NCBI GenBank assembly: GCA_027924585.1
Contig: BSBM01000904.1
Span: forward strand, 18,063,501 to 18,127,500
DNA from: Larix kaempferi
Lineage: Eukaryota > Streptophyta > Pinopsida > Pinales > Pinaceae
DNA: 64,000 nt
Direction: 5' to 3'
Below are positions 1 through 10,613 of the stretch, piece by piece; within the stretch, counting starts at the first letter, position 1; each line of letters opens with the position of its first letter. Position numbers and translations under genes: made by a program. The notes beneath the pieces were generated by a model, which made no database searches, was not told where the DNA came from, and saw only the letters and a list, made by a program, of their open reading frames with translations.

Positions 1-2070
1 GAAAAGCCAGATATATGGATGGAATTGTAACAATATCGAAATGACTGGCATAACCAGGATTCTAAAAATGGAGGGGAAGGTTCACTGGAACTCTTTTAAA
101 TATCTGGGAATCCCCATCGCCGGAGCTAACATAAAATCCGAACATTGGATCCCTCTCCTCGACAAGTTAAAAAACAAAATCAACAACTATGGAGCAAAAT
201 GGCTCAACAATGCTGGGAAGATGGTCCTGATAAATTCAGTCATGATCAGCATTCAATTTTTTCAAAGCTCAATTCTTCTGGCCCCATTCGGGTTCATCAA
301 CAAGTTGGAAGCAAGCCTTATAAACTTCTTATAGAAGGGTGGTAAAAACAACGAAAACAAACTGCATTTCGTCAGCTGGGGAAAAGTCACCAAGCCAATT
401 TTAGAAGGTGGCCTCCAAATCAGGGACATAAGAGCCCAAAATCTAGCTCTCGGAGCGAAGCTACTCTGGAAATTGGTAACTGGAAATTTAACATGGAGCA
501 ACAATGCTCTCTGGAAAAAATATTACATAGGAGCGTGCATAAACTGCCTTGCTAATCCTCCTAAGGTAAGGAAAGGATCTCTGATTTTTAACATCTGTCA
601 GAAAGCTAGTGGGTTCTTCCAACCTCTCTTAACTTGGATCTCGGGAAATGGAAAAAAAATCCTTGTCTAGGAAGACTCTATCCTTAGAGGGACTACATTG
701 GACTCTATTTTAAATAACTCTCACTCAAAATGCATTACAAAACACTCAATATCACCTCCCTTTGGGATATCTCCATATGGAATGAGGATAGCGCCAAATC
801 CTGGAAGAATTGGAAACTCCCTGACTACCCGAACCATCTGATCTATGAAGAGAGAATATTGATCTCCTATATTTAAGGGAATACCCCCGTTGCAGCTAAG
901 ATGAAGGACTCACGCGGATGGGGATCAACTTCTGGTTTTTACACAGCCGCAGAAGGTTACAAGCAGATCAAATCAATTCTGAATGCGCCCATTAATCCAA
1001 AACTCTGGAAAGAAATTTGGAGACTCAAAAGTCTCCCTGCAGTTGATATATTCATATCGACGCTGGCCCACAAAAGCATTATATCTGGAGAAAATCTCAA
1101 AAAAAGGGGATGGGAAGGACCAACGATATGCCCTTTCTATTTGATGTCAGAAGAAACAACCGATCACATACTGATTAACTGCCCCTTTGCAGCAGGGGTC
1201 TGGAATCATGCCCTGGACACTTGGTCGACTTAGATCATCCTCCTAGAGATGGCTTCTTCGCTATTGAGTGAGTGGGCCTCTTTATACCCCTACTCTCTGA
1301 ACAAAAAAGAAAGGACCAAGGCTTGTTGGTCAATGTTCCCAAAATTTATACTCTGGGAACTATGGCTAGAAAGAAATGCCCATATCTTCAGAAACAAGTC
1401 TTCCCATGTAGCCCATGTGGCTACGAAAGCCCGTGCCTTGTTGGGTGAATGTTTAAACTCTCTCCCAATCCATGAGAATAACTGTAATCTGAATGGGGAC
1501 GAATAAGCTTGCATGAACAAATACCTCCCGTCAACTCATGTTATTGTCCCTACTACTACCAAGTTGAAAAAATGGGAAATAAGGATGGATGATCCAACCT
1601 TTAAACTGTGGCAGAAATCACTGAAGGGGCATACCCTATTATTCGACGGAGCTTACAAAGGGAATCCAGGGGAGGTTGGAGGAGGAGGGGTGCTGCTAGG
1701 GCCTAATGATGATATGAAAACTCATTACTCTTGGGGAATTGGTAAAGACACCAATAATATTGCGGAAGCCTTAGCTCTATGGAAAGGATTGTATCAAGCT
1801 AAGAAAATGAATATTAGAGAAATTAATGTTTTTGGCGATTCAAGAATGGTGATCCAAGCAATCATGAACAAAAAAAGAACCAACAATATGAGACTCAGGC
1901 ACATCCTAGAGAAAATTAAGTTCATTATGAAGCTCTTCCATAGAGTCGAATTCTTCCATATTCTACGAAATCTTAATGGAATTGCGGATATTGCTGCTAA
2001 TGAAGCAGTCCCACTAAGTAAAGGGACCCTGAAAATCAATGGAATTATTAAAACTGTCACCATTCCTTAA
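1..2070 (+). pseudogene. LINE ORF2 C-terminal half (RT thumb, zf-RVT, RNase H), decayed
   Basis: The piece enters the window already inside ORF2. From about 41 it reads the post-catalytic RT region with the typical 'YLGIPI' motif, in one frame to 670 apart from a TAG at 332-334. A frame change follows, then 901-2070 reads in a single frame with stops near 1231 and 1504. Around 1000-1210 there is a zf-RVT zinc finger (cysteine/histidine pattern 'CPFYL..TDHILINCPF'). From 1640 to 2070 there is a type I RNase H domain with all four acidic residues in place: D in 'FDGAYKGNPG', E in 'NNIAEALAL', D in 'VFGDSRMV' and D in 'GIADIAANEA'. Endonuclease and RT catalytic parts lie outside the window. At least two stops and one frameshift make it non-functional. 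Confidence 0.9.
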
Positions 2071-2624
2071 GAATTTCAGTACTCTGGTTTGGAACCATCA
2101 TGCTGGACAACATATCTTTCTGGAAGAGGTCGATTTGTGGCTGGACCTGAAGCATACTAACCATAAGGTAAACACTTCTCGGATTTGGACATCTCATGAG
2201 CGAGTATCCCCACTCGTTGGAACTATCCGACGTCAAGCTAGCAAACATATGACCTAGCTCTATGTTAAGGCAGGACCGCAGATCCTCGACTTTTGGATTC
2301 AAATGCAAGTTAAAATAAAAATTAGTATACTTTGATGGATGAGCTCCTGAGACCAGCGGACTCAAAGCTAGCCAAGATTTCCATACTAGGATGGCTACCC
2401 GATTTTCTGAAGCAGATAAGAGGTAGCTGCTTCTCAGGAATCATTCTTAGACTCTGAAGATCTTTGAATTGTTATTTAGGAATTAGTTTGCAGCTAAATT
2501 GAGATCGACTTTCATGATCTTAAACCTGAATCTTTTGAAGAAATTTTGTATTCTTTCCAATGCTGTTGCAATTGGTTTTTTCTTTTTTTAATCTAAATCA
2601 TAATCGTTTTTGTTAAAAAAAATA
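2071..2624 (+). other. 3' UTR and A-rich tail of the first LINE
   Basis: After the RNase H stop there is about 0.55 kb of non-coding sequence, ending in a T-rich stretch and an eight-A run at 2615-2622, after which the DNA turns strongly AT-rich. It contains 'CTCAGGAATCAT' near 2435, also found in the 3' region of the minus-strand LINE at 9524-10628. This suggests the two elements belong to related families. The 5' end of the element is outside the window, so a target-site duplication cannot be checked. Confidence 0.6.
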
Positions 2625-3097
2625 TTCAAAATATGATTATAATAACATTAATAATTTTGAATTTTAAACATAAATTAAATTTAGATGAATAAATTGTTAT
2701 TTCTTTCAAAAATATATATTAATTATATAAATTTTAACTTATATTCATTAAAAATAAAAATCAGTCATATAATCATACAAATCCAACTTATATTTCAATA
2801 TTTATAAAATATGTTGACTAACTATTATATAAATCTAACTTAAATTTATTAAAACTAAAACTTAATAATTTATTTATATAAATATTAACATTGTTTAAAT
2901 ACTAATAATCTATTTACAAAAATATCTACATTATTTAAATCTATTTTTATTTATAAAATACTTAATTAACTTATATATTGATATTGATATTGCATATCTA
3001 TAATTTAAATAACCAAGTATTTGTTTTATGTATTCATTAATAATCAACATAATTATTTTTGATTTGTTTTAATTTATATATTTTACAAATATATATA
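2625..3097. other. AT-rich spacer
   Basis: Very AT-rich sequence with no reading frame of note and no recognisable element. It leads into the palindrome at 3098. Confidence 0.7.
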
Positions 3098-3401
3098 TAT
3101 TTATTTTAGTATATGATATATAATTTTAAATCCATAAACATGTGATATATGTGGAATAATTACTATTTATATAATATATAATTTTAAATTTAAAAATTAC
3201 TATTAATATAAATATGATAAGTTTTATGAGATACAAGATAATAATATATATATATTATTATCTTGTATCTCATAAAACTTATCATATTTATATTAATAGT
3301 AATTTTTAAATTTAAAATTATATATTATATAAATAGTAATTATTCCACATATATCACATGTTTATGGATTTAAAATTATATATCATATACTAAAATAAAT
3401 A
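3098..3401. repeat. Perfect 304-bp palindrome (two 152-bp arms, no spacer)
   Basis: Comparing bases 3098-3249 with the reverse complement of 3250-3401 gives a match at every position. The symmetry axis lies between 3249 and 3250 inside 'ATATATAT', so there is no loop. Pairing breaks at 3097/3402. The arms are AT-rich but not simple repeats, for example 'ATACAAGATAATAATA' and 'AACATGTGATATATGTGG'. No flanking target duplication or terminal transposon motif is evident. It could be a fold-back or MITE-like element, a recent inverted duplication, or an assembly or hairpin-read artefact. Confidence 0.97.
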
Positions 3402-3914
3402 ATATAATCATAGATTACGTCTTCACAAGAATCTTGTTTCTATAACATAAGGTTTAAAAGGTTTAAATCTCAAAAGTTTTAAAAGTTTAAATATCTTATC
3501 AATTATGCCAAACATTAAAGTAGAATAGTTCATATTTAATAAGATTTTTAAAGTTTAAAAGAATTTTAAATTATATATTATATACATATTTTGATTTTAG
3601 TTGAATAGTACATATTTTTTACATAAGGTTTTAAAACTTCATCAATATATTGTAAATTATTATAAATTATGCATTATCATTATATTGCAAATTTATCTAT
3701 ATATTATAATTTACTTAAATAAAGTTTTAAAATTATATATTATATAATATAAATTATTTATATGATTTTGAATAGAATTTTTGTTTTGTTTGTATTAATC
3801 ATTTATTATTTAAAGACATATGTTATATATTGAAAAGTAATTTTATAGTTTTGATTTTAAATAGAGCATTCACTTTTTTTGTATTTGTAATTTATTTATT
3901 TTATATTGAAACAT
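3402..3914. other. AT-rich spacer
   Basis: AT-rich sequence without coding potential between the palindrome and the 5'-truncated LINE. It ends in the insertion target 3915-3931. Confidence 0.7.
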
Positions 3915-3931
3915 AAAGAGTATCTTGTTTC

Positions 3932-5181
3932 ACTGTGGAAACTAAAATGCCCATCAAAAAACAGACTCTTTATGTGGTGTGCTTTAGAAAATCGGGTGCC
4001 GACCTGGGATATTTTGCAGAAAAGAAATTTCCAGGGCCCGGGATGGTGTGCTTTGTGTAAGATGGATTTGGAAACCATAACACACCTCTTCATCACGTGC
4101 CCGTTCACGACTGCTGTTTGGAAAGAATGTACAAAATTGGTCGGTTTTGACTGTAGATGGGATGGAACCTCTGTTGGTGTTGCATGGGAGCGCTGGTGGA
4201 GATGGGCGAACACTAAAAAACAGAAGATTCTACCACTGCTGATCATTTGGGGGATATGGTTGGCAAGAAATGGGGTTATTTTTCAGGATAAATCTTGCAC
4301 ACCAGAAATTATTTGTACTATGGCGGTGGGTCTTTACATGGCATACCCCGAACATGTAAGGGCTGCACAGCAGAGACGTAACCTGGAAGTGGAGATTGAC
4401 AGAACATACCCGTGGGGGTTCTTTGACGGAGCTGCTAGCAATGAGATATGCGGTGGGGGAGTTGTTCTTTATTTATCTGATTCTCACTATTTTACTATCA
4501 CTATGGGACTTGGAATGGGATCAAACAACTATGCTGAAGTTATGAGTTTGAAATTATTACTCATCTTTGCAGCTGAGCAGGGCATTACTAGGCTGGCGGT
4601 TTATGGAGATTCTATGAATGCTATAAATTGGACCAACAAAACTCAAGCATGCAGAGTTCTTAGACTTGCTAATGTTCTTCACGTTATTCAGTTGCTCAAA
4701 CAAACCTTTGACAATTTCATATGCCGGCATGTTTACAGGGAAAATAACCAAAAAGCGGACAAGGCATCCAAAGAAGGGCAGAACATGGATCTCGGCACTT
4801 GGAAAGTAGTCGAAGAACAGGATGGACAGAGAACTGAGTTCTTTCTCAGACCTTACATTGCTTAAAACAATTTATGATGCTGTTAAAGTTATGTTTAAAT
4901 TCTGTTTTAAGCACTCCTTTATATAATCAGCATGAATGGTTGTTATTTAAAAAACTTTTGAAGTTGTAATAGCAAGACAGTCCGTTGGGACAGAACCATA
5001 TATATTTTTTTGGAAAACAGGGAAGCAACAATTTCTGCATTTTGAAAGAAGACGTAACAGTCTCATCAAGTGAACCATACTTTTGGATATGGTCAATTCA
5101 CTGTTACAGTGAATACTGAATGTAATTCTGATCTCTTTGGATGAATGGAATTATGCTTTTTTTCTTATGAAAAAAAAAAAA
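3932..5181 (+). mobile_element. 5'-truncated LINE insertion with 17-bp TSD
   Basis: The insertion holds the last third of ORF2, a 3' UTR and a poly(A) tail (A-run from 5170). It is flanked by a perfect 17-bp duplication, AAAGAGTATCTTGTTTC, at 3915-3931 and 5182-5198. It starts at the point matching about 17835 of the full-length LINE at 12341-19042 and follows that element to its 3' end, including the terminal block 'GAATGTAATTCTGATCTC' (about 5119 here, 18985 there). 5' truncation, an A-tail and a long TSD are the hallmarks of target-primed reverse transcription. At the 5' junction the element shares a couple of bases with the target. Confidence 0.95.
3933..4865 (+). pseudogene. LINE ORF2 fragment: zf-RVT and RNase H
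   Basis: The open frame actually begins at 3906 in flanking DNA and runs into the element. Element-derived codons start at 3933. It encodes about 310 residues: a zf-RVT zinc finger (about 3933-4130, 'LWKLKCPSKNRLFMW' then 'CALCKMDLETITHLFITCPF') and a full RNase H domain (about 4405-4790). The four RNase H acids are visible in 'FFDGAASNE', 'NNYAEVMSL', 'VYGDSMNA' and 'NNQKADKASKEG'. No internal stop is seen, so the insertion is either recent or has escaped mutation, but it lacks endonuclease and RT and cannot move itself. It is closely similar to 17835-18761. Confidence 0.93.
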
Positions 5182-5198
5182 AAAGAGTATCTTGTTTC

Positions 5199-5480
5199 TA
5201 AGTACTTTAAGTTACTTTAATGCATTTATATTATATTCAAAAGTAATCTAAAGTACTCTTTTCATTATGAGTATTTTACTTACGACATTGATATGGTTAA
5301 CTATGGGTTTTCATCCACTATTTAGAATTTGACAAATAAGCATATTTAACTCAATCAATGCCATCTCAACTATTATAGATGATGTCATCCTCTAGAATGT
5401 GATTGGTTCTTTAAAAGTTGATTTTGATAGTACATTTTTTTGTTTTGAAGTCGATTTTTGACCTCAAAATTCCCCTAATA
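5199..5480. other. AT-rich spacer
   Basis: Short non-coding stretch between two LINE fragments. No motif was recognised. Confidence 0.6.
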
Positions 5481-5485
5481 GTGAC

Positions 5486-5695
5486 GAAGGTGACTCACAA
5501 GTGATCCTCGCCCTGGCTACCAAAATACAACATGGTTCCTAGGTATCCAAGCTCTCCACCAGGTGGAGATTAGAGCAAAGCCTACAAAGACTTGCCAATA
5601 TCCTGAAAGAAATAGGAGCCATCACTTTCCACCACATCAGGAGGAAGGCGACTGCTTTGGCAGATTGCTTAGCCAACGAGGGTGTCACTTTGTGA
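5486..5695 (+). pseudogene. LINE RNase H C-terminal remnant
   Basis: One frame reads the second half of an RNase H domain: the 'GDSQVILAL' block with the third catalytic Asp, an in-frame TAG at 5540-5542, then a helical stretch and the final 'ADCLANEGVTL' block with the fourth Asp. It ends at TGA 5693-5695. The first two acidic residues are absent because of 5' truncation. Confidence 0.85.
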
Positions 5696-6156
5696 TCAAC
5701 CCCTTCGTGAAGGAAAGTTAGATTCGATAGTCTTTGAACAACTATCGAACAAACGCAAGGCACTTGTTAACAGGGATCTCTCTACCCCGGATGCGGGTGT
5801 CACCCATGCTCAGTTCACTATTGGCTACATTGAGCGCACACTTGGCATCAGCATGCAGCACACGTCCCTACCTCAGCAAGCTGGCATGAGAAATCACGAC
5901 AGAGTTATTGCGGAGGAAGTTGGTGTGGTAAGAGTCGATGAAGTAGTTATTACGTCAGGGTTGGAGAGCCTGAAGCAGGACGGGAATGTCCCTTCTTATT
6001 AATCACGTAGACCAGACTATGGAGCTCCCTCGTGTGGCACCTCATGGATCCTTCTCCAAGAAAATGGTTATGTCAAACGAGATCTTCACCATCCTCATTT
6101 TCAATTGCATCTAGGATAACGAAGTTGGTCGCTCGACTCAATAGTTTACAGTCTGG

Positions 6157-6939
6157 GTGGTTGATAGTTATAGAATGTCAAGACCGCAGGGATCCTCCAG
6201 AAGAGGTGTTGGACATGGCGTCAAGCGTGGAGTTGATAAACGTGCCAAGGAAAAAGCGGTCATCAGTGGGTATGCACATAATGTCTCTGGTCCAGTCCAT
6301 TTCCTGATCGATGACTGGGAATCCAGTAGAGTTGTGGAAATCCTTGCCTCTTCCAGCCACAGAAACCAGATTAATTACTATTGGCTTGTCAAAAACATGA
6401 TGGGTACACTGGTTGAGGAGATGATTGCCAATTGGAGCACCGCTAAAGCCTCTATTATGAAAATCATAGCCAACCTGGTGCATCTGGACAAAAAATTGGT
6501 GAGCTTGGAGTCCAACTTCGTTGGAGGAAAATATTCCATGAAGCGCTAAACCGTGTTACGTGCATGCCCAGTGCACGTGAGTCCTGCAAAAAACGAAGAA
6601 GCCTCTACTACTGAAGGGGTCACAAGGTCTGGTACTGTATCGACCGCCACTGGAGCTGCACCTTCTACCAAAGATATTGGGGTCAATGAGGGGAACCAGT
6701 CGGAAGCCCCAGCCATTCTGGAGGACCCTTCCCTTTTGGCCCCCTTCCCCGTGTCGTCTACCATTGAACCACTGCTCTTCAAGCGCATCGGGAGGTCTGA
6801 TGATGGAGCCTCCCCCCATCGCAAAGCGGAACCTTTATCTCTCAAGCTCCCTCCCCAGGGTTGGGACGATGACTTCTTTTGCAGCTGCCCAATCCTGGAA
6901 GAAAAACCTTGTCCTTCGCATGCAGGAGCAAGTTCATAG
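6157..6939 (+). pseudogene. Coding-like region downstream of LINE RNase H (putative third ORF, family unknown)
   Basis: A single frame stays open for about 260 codons with one stop (TAA 6547-6549). The first half (to 6546) is basic and then helical, with a heptad-like stretch ending 'LVHLDKKLVSLESNFVGG'. The second half is rich in Ser, Pro, Glu and Asp and ends near 6936. The region lies about 460 bases after the RNase H stop of the same element and before its 3' UTR. I do not recognise the family. Comparable layouts follow RNase H in the LINEs at 7669-9514 and 9524-10628, which argues for real coding ancestry rather than chance. No function is proposed. Confidence 0.45.
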
Positions 6940-7121
6940 GTTGGCTTTAGTGGTTCCAAGCTCTTACTGTGATTTTCAGTGTTTTTGTTTATATTGGCTC
7001 TATAGTCTGTTAACTTGGTCTGGTTTGTTTCACTGTCTGTTATGTAAGGACTTACACTTGACCTGGTCTCCTAGCACAGGTCCTTTTTGTAACGATATTA
7101 TATTTTCTAACATTTTTTAGC

Positions 7122-7151
7122 GTCTGGGGTGGTGGTTTCACCACCTCAGAC
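7122..7151 (+). other. Stem-loop in LINE 3' UTR
   Basis: Arms 7122-7134 (GTCTGGGGTGGTG) and 7139-7151 (CACCACCTCAGAC) pair over 13 positions with one G-U, closing a four-base loop, GTTT. It sits about 80 bases upstream of the A-rich 3' end. Stem-loops near the 3' end are known to be recognised by the RT of some LINEs, so that role is plausible here but inferred. Confidence 0.8.
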
Positions 7152-7230
7152 CGCCGAAACTAGTTAGCAGACATGTAATTTTTAGACCTCTTTTTTAAAT
7201 ATACAGTTGTAGCTTTACAACAAAAAAAAT

Positions 7231-7634
7231 ATTTTTAATCTAATTCAAAATAATGGAACATATAGTCTTTATCGACTAAAAACAAAAAAAAATTATATAA
7301 AATAATAATGCACTTTAAAACATATTATAAATTTAAATAACAATAATAGGTCAAAACAAATTATAAGAAAAAAACACCCAATACACGGCAAGTGGATAAT
7401 ACACACCAATATATAAACAAATATTCCTATTGGATGATGAGATAAGAGGATATTATATACAACAAAACTTATTTTAGGAATTGTCTAAATGGTAAATTTT
7501 GTGGACTCATATATTAATCTATTAAATTATAAAAAAAATCAATATAATACTCCATAAAAGTTTCTACACCATGAAGTGCATCAATATATTGGATGGAGTA
7601 TTGGGTTATTTTCACTTAGTCTATAGTTTTGTAA
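7231..7634. other. AT-rich spacer
   Basis: Non-coding AT-rich sequence. It ends with the left copy of a 16-bp target duplication (7635-7650). Confidence 0.6.
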
Positions 7635-7668
7635 AATAATATATTGAACTTTTTTTTTTAAGTTAGAA

Positions 7669-8121
7669 GACTATATTCCTGGGTTGACAGGTGCAGGTGG
7701 AGTCCTTTATGACTATGAGGGTAACAAATTGAAGGAATTTGCTTGGGGATTTGGCAAGAAAACCAACAATGGCGCAGAGTGGCTAGCTCTAATCAAAGGC
7801 CGAGAAATAGCAAAGAATGAAGGAACTGATGACTTGGTGGTCTTTGGAGACTCGATGATGGTCGTTAGGGAAGCTAGAAACCTAACGTCGAGACGCAAGA
7901 AGCCCGTCAAGATGATCCATCACCTCTTTAAATCCATAATATGTGAGTTCAAATCCATCAATTTCCTTCATCTAATGAGGATTAACAACAAGAATGCGGA
8001 TGATATGGCTAACATTGGTGTTGGACTTGAATATGGAATCCTGGTCAACAACCGTAAGGAGTTTGGCAACAATTGGGTCCCTCAACCTTTGTTCTCTTCA
8101 AGCAATGACAAATATTTGTAA
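7669..8121 (+). pseudogene. LINE RNase H domain lacking its first catalytic residue
   Basis: The frame reads from the truncation point through 'PGLTGAGGVLYDYEG', 'NNGAEWLAL' (second acid), 'VFGDSMMVV' (third acid) and 'NNKNADDMANIG' (fourth acid), then a short C-terminal tail ending at 8119-8121. The strand that would carry the first Asp ('FDGA...NP') is missing because the insertion is truncated exactly there, so the domain could not be active. No internal stop is present. Confidence 0.88.
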
Positions 8122-8868
8122 TAAGCTCTTCCAATTTTGGAAATGGCACTCCCTCTTAGCATGGAGCCATCTAGTTAGTCACCAGATCTTTAATATTATG
8201 GGAAACCTTAGCTTTGGGTCCTTGAGGCCTAATGCGTCCATCTCCCTCCTCTCGGATCATCCCAGTGTCATCTTAGTATTTCTGGAGCCTTCCACACGAG
8301 CGAAACACCTGGCCGGCACGCACGAGTTAATGGAGATGGATTTTTTAGGCAGATTCAACCATTGTATCGGTAGAGGGTGTGGTTATTCTGGACAAGGCAC
8401 ACTAGAGTCTATGGAGATTGAATTTGACAGCCACTACCTCGGTTGGGAACGCGGTTCTTCTGGGAAAGCGAAGCTGGGTAGATCTCGTCTTCAAGGCAGA
8501 GCAAGAACAATGGAGAAAGCACCTCCCGCTGTTGCCTTGAGCCTCCCCTTACCACATTGCTTGCGCTGTAAAAATCACTTAAAGACTGTTGGAGGAACAG
8601 GGTGTTCCAGAAAGTTAAAGGTGGCCCTCATGAATGAAGTATATTAGGACAGGGAATTCGGTGTCCCCGTCATGGACCAACATTCTCTGCATGACCACTG
8701 CAATGCTGAGACCCTGGGGATGGGGAAGAATAGGCACACTCATGCAGGAGAGTGAAAAGAAAACATTGTACTGGGGTTTGATAATCTCTCGGACGAAGTC
8801 GAAACTTATCTAAGAGAAATGGAAATACAGGTGCTCAATATCAGAGGGGAGAACAGATCAGAGGGTAG
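8122..8868 (+). other. Region after RNase H of the nested LINE, weak coding signal
   Basis: Partly open frames occur (an open stretch runs through 7994-8647 out of frame with RNase H, and another from about 8760), but no family is recognised. Near 8760-8868 one frame reads an acidic helical stretch ('DNLSDEVETYLREMEIQVL') that seems to lead, through a frameshift, into the coiled-coil segment at 8869. Confidence 0.35.
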
Positions 8869-9162
8869 AACTACAAGCTTAAAAGGGCCATTTCCCATCT
8901 CTATACAGTTGTCCAAGTCACGAACTCTGAATTTTGGAAGAACAACAGCAAGATCACGGAGCAGGTTGATACTCTGGCTGAAAAACTTGATTCGGGTTGC
9001 CCATGCTCGGTTAATTTAGACACTAAAATCATGACGCTGCACATCAGACTCATAATTGTGGAAGCCAAGATAGATGGGATGAGAGCAGACATCAGGAAAA
9101 GTCTCATGGACGTTCATGGTGACGCAGAAGGCAAAGCGGTTGGAGCTGATGGAAATCAGTAA
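8869..9162 (+). pseudogene. Coiled-coil-like coding remnant downstream of LINE RNase H (putative third ORF)
   Basis: One frame is open for 97 codons to TAA 9160-9162. It shows spaced hydrophobic residues typical of a coiled coil, such as 'KITEQVDTLAEKL' and 'IIVEAKIDGMRADIRKSL', then a short charged tail. It lies about 750 bases after the RNase H stop of the same insertion. Position and character match the segments at 6157-6939 and 9814-10240, so it may be the same third ORF in a related family. Family and function are unknown. Confidence 0.4.
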
Positions 9163-9514
9163 TTCGTCTAGCATTGTGTTTTTAGTAATTTTTTATACTT
9201 TCTCTGCTTAAATTTTGGTTTTTTCAGAAGTATAGTATGCAGTCCTCTCCAGTTATATATGTAATTACAGCAGAACAGTTCTTACAAGTGTTTATATTCA
9301 GCAAATGCTTCGTTTTTGTATTTTGATACAAGGCAAATTTGTAAGAAGATATAGTTCCAGCAGTTTGGGACTCTTTTATGAATATCATAGACTGGAAAAA
9401 GACGAGCTAAGAGTCCTGATAGCTCCTCCAAATTGGGAACAATCTTCCCAATGTTTTTTGTAACCTTGTTATGTTTTTATATATAAGTTCATTATCTGTT
9501 TTTGTAAAAAGAAG
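9163..9514 (+). other. 3' UTR of the nested LINE
   Basis: AT-rich 3' UTR with the hairpin at 9432-9452 and a short A-rich tail. No coding signal. Confidence 0.6.
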
Positions 9515-9523
9515 AAGTTAGAA

Positions 9524-9813
9524 TTCTATATTATATTATATAAAATATACAAAAATAATTTAGCCTCCCACAAGGAGAAAACAACTCAGGCAAGAGAGTC
9601 TGAAAGTCATGAGTGCAACTATCCAAAATTAACCTTATGATTCCTGAGACCTGCTGGTCTGAGCTAAACTGCACTAGAAGACTGTAAAATAGGACATATT
9701 GTTTAAGATACATAAACAAAATAGAACCAACTATGAATCAAAAGGAGAACCGAAAAAACCAGGGACTAATTCGACGAGCCTGCCCCCATGCGCGGCTTGG
9801 CCTCTGAAGGCAT
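9524..9813 (-). other. 3' UTR of the outer minus-strand LINE
   Basis: Non-coding on both strands. It contains a small palindrome, AGACC-AGCA-GGTCT (minus strand, around 9645-9660), next to 'CTCAGGAATCAT', which recurs in the 3' UTR of the LINE at 1-2624. Confidence 0.6.
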
Positions 9814-10613
9814 CTACATGTCCTTAACATCACTAGGAATTCCCCGTTTAAGACTACTAGAACTCGGTTTGGAGCCATGGCTCGCTTGCTCGTTCATCGT
9901 CGTAGCAACCTCTAGCTTCTTGTCGTTCTCTTCTGCTTTTACCTCCACGGCCTGGCAAGCCTCGGTTGTGGCAGCATCATGCAGAATGTTGTGAGTATCC
10001 TCTCCCTCAGGCCGCCAGTAGACCGTCCCTTCCTCGTCACTATAGGCCAACAAAGGTGATGGGAGGCCAAATAGATTTGCAATGTCTGTGCACCAGTCAA
10101 TAAGAGCCTGCACTCAACGGGACAGGTCTTGAAAGCAAGTTGAAGCATCATCCTTTGTGTCATGAATATCATTCCTGATGCCCAGCAAAGTATCATTCAT
10201 TGCCTCAAGATGTCGAGCAATGCCGCCATTACGACCTTCCTATGGCCTCTCCCTCCTACCTCGACCGTGCTGACATAGCGCTCTATGATGTTCACGCACC
10301 ATGGCGAGAAAAATTGGTGCTTCACACTACTAATTCTCATGGAGACCAGGGCGTCTGGTTTGCGAATTTGCCGAAAAGTGCGGGTGGAAATGAAACCATG
10401 AGCCTTGCCCCTCGGTGTTATAACCGCAGTGTCAAAACTATCAACTGCAATCATGGCGAAATTAATGCTTGGTAGAAGTGATGTCATGTCAAAGCTGCGA
10501 GTCGTTAAATGCATGGAATTGGCGAGATGCCTACGGTACCAATCACGTCGTCGTTTGGCATCAGACTGGACGACCATTATGCTCATCATTAAAGTCCCTT
10601 CTATCATATACTA
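9814..10613 (-). pseudogene. Coding-like remnant of the outer minus-strand LINE (putative third ORF)
   Basis: Read on the minus strand, 10607-10197 is open for about 136 codons. A different frame then continues from about 10240 to 9814 with one TGA near 10114, so one frameshift and one stop separate the parts. The middle has coiled-coil character ('ARHLEAMNDTLLGIRNDI'). The tail is acidic and Ser-rich and ends at 9814. The 3' UTR follows down to 9524. No RNase H is present because of 5' truncation. The order helical segment then acidic/Ser-rich tail repeats what is seen at 6157-6939. I do not recognise a database family. Confidence 0.42.

Larger units (their letters stand above)
5481..7230 (+). 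mobile_element. LINE 3' end: RNase H remnant, downstream coding-like region, 3' hairpin, A-tail
   Basis: The copy starts inside RNase H, just before the third catalytic Asp, and runs for about 1.75 kb to an A-rich end at 7220-7230. It has an RNase H remnant (5486-5695), a long region with coding character (6157-6939), a non-coding 3' UTR and a strong stem-loop at 7122-7151. The sequence differs from the 12341-19042 family, so this is another LINE family. I could not find a convincing TSD: candidate matches near 5470 and 7240 are only about 7 bases, so the 5' boundary is approximate. Confidence 0.75.
7669..9514 (+). mobile_element. Plus-strand 5'-truncated LINE nested in the minus-strand LINE (9-bp TSD)
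   Basis: The repeat AAGTTAGAA occurs at 7660-7668 and 9515-9523 and brackets an insert that begins inside an RNase H domain and ends in a short A-rich tail (TTTTTGTAAAAAGAAG, about 9500-9514). The target is the 3' UTR of the outer minus-strand LINE, only about 18 bases from its A-tail end. The insert therefore post-dates the outer element. Its 3' part contains a small hairpin, ATTGGGAA/TTCCCAAT (9432-9439 with 9445-9452). Confidence 0.8.

Noticed and set aside
2881-3120. AT-rich stretches as a possible MITE around the palindrome
   Set aside because: No terminal motif or target duplication flanks 3098-3401, so only the palindrome itself is reported.
3906-3932. ATG at 3906 as the start of the RNase H ORF
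   Set aside because: It lies in target DNA outside the LINE insertion (the TSD begins at 3915). The reading frame is a chance fusion.
7994-8647. 217-codon frame overlapping the end of RNase H
   Set aside because: It overlaps RNase H in another frame and has mixed composition with no motif. Only the parts after 8760 have consistent helical character.
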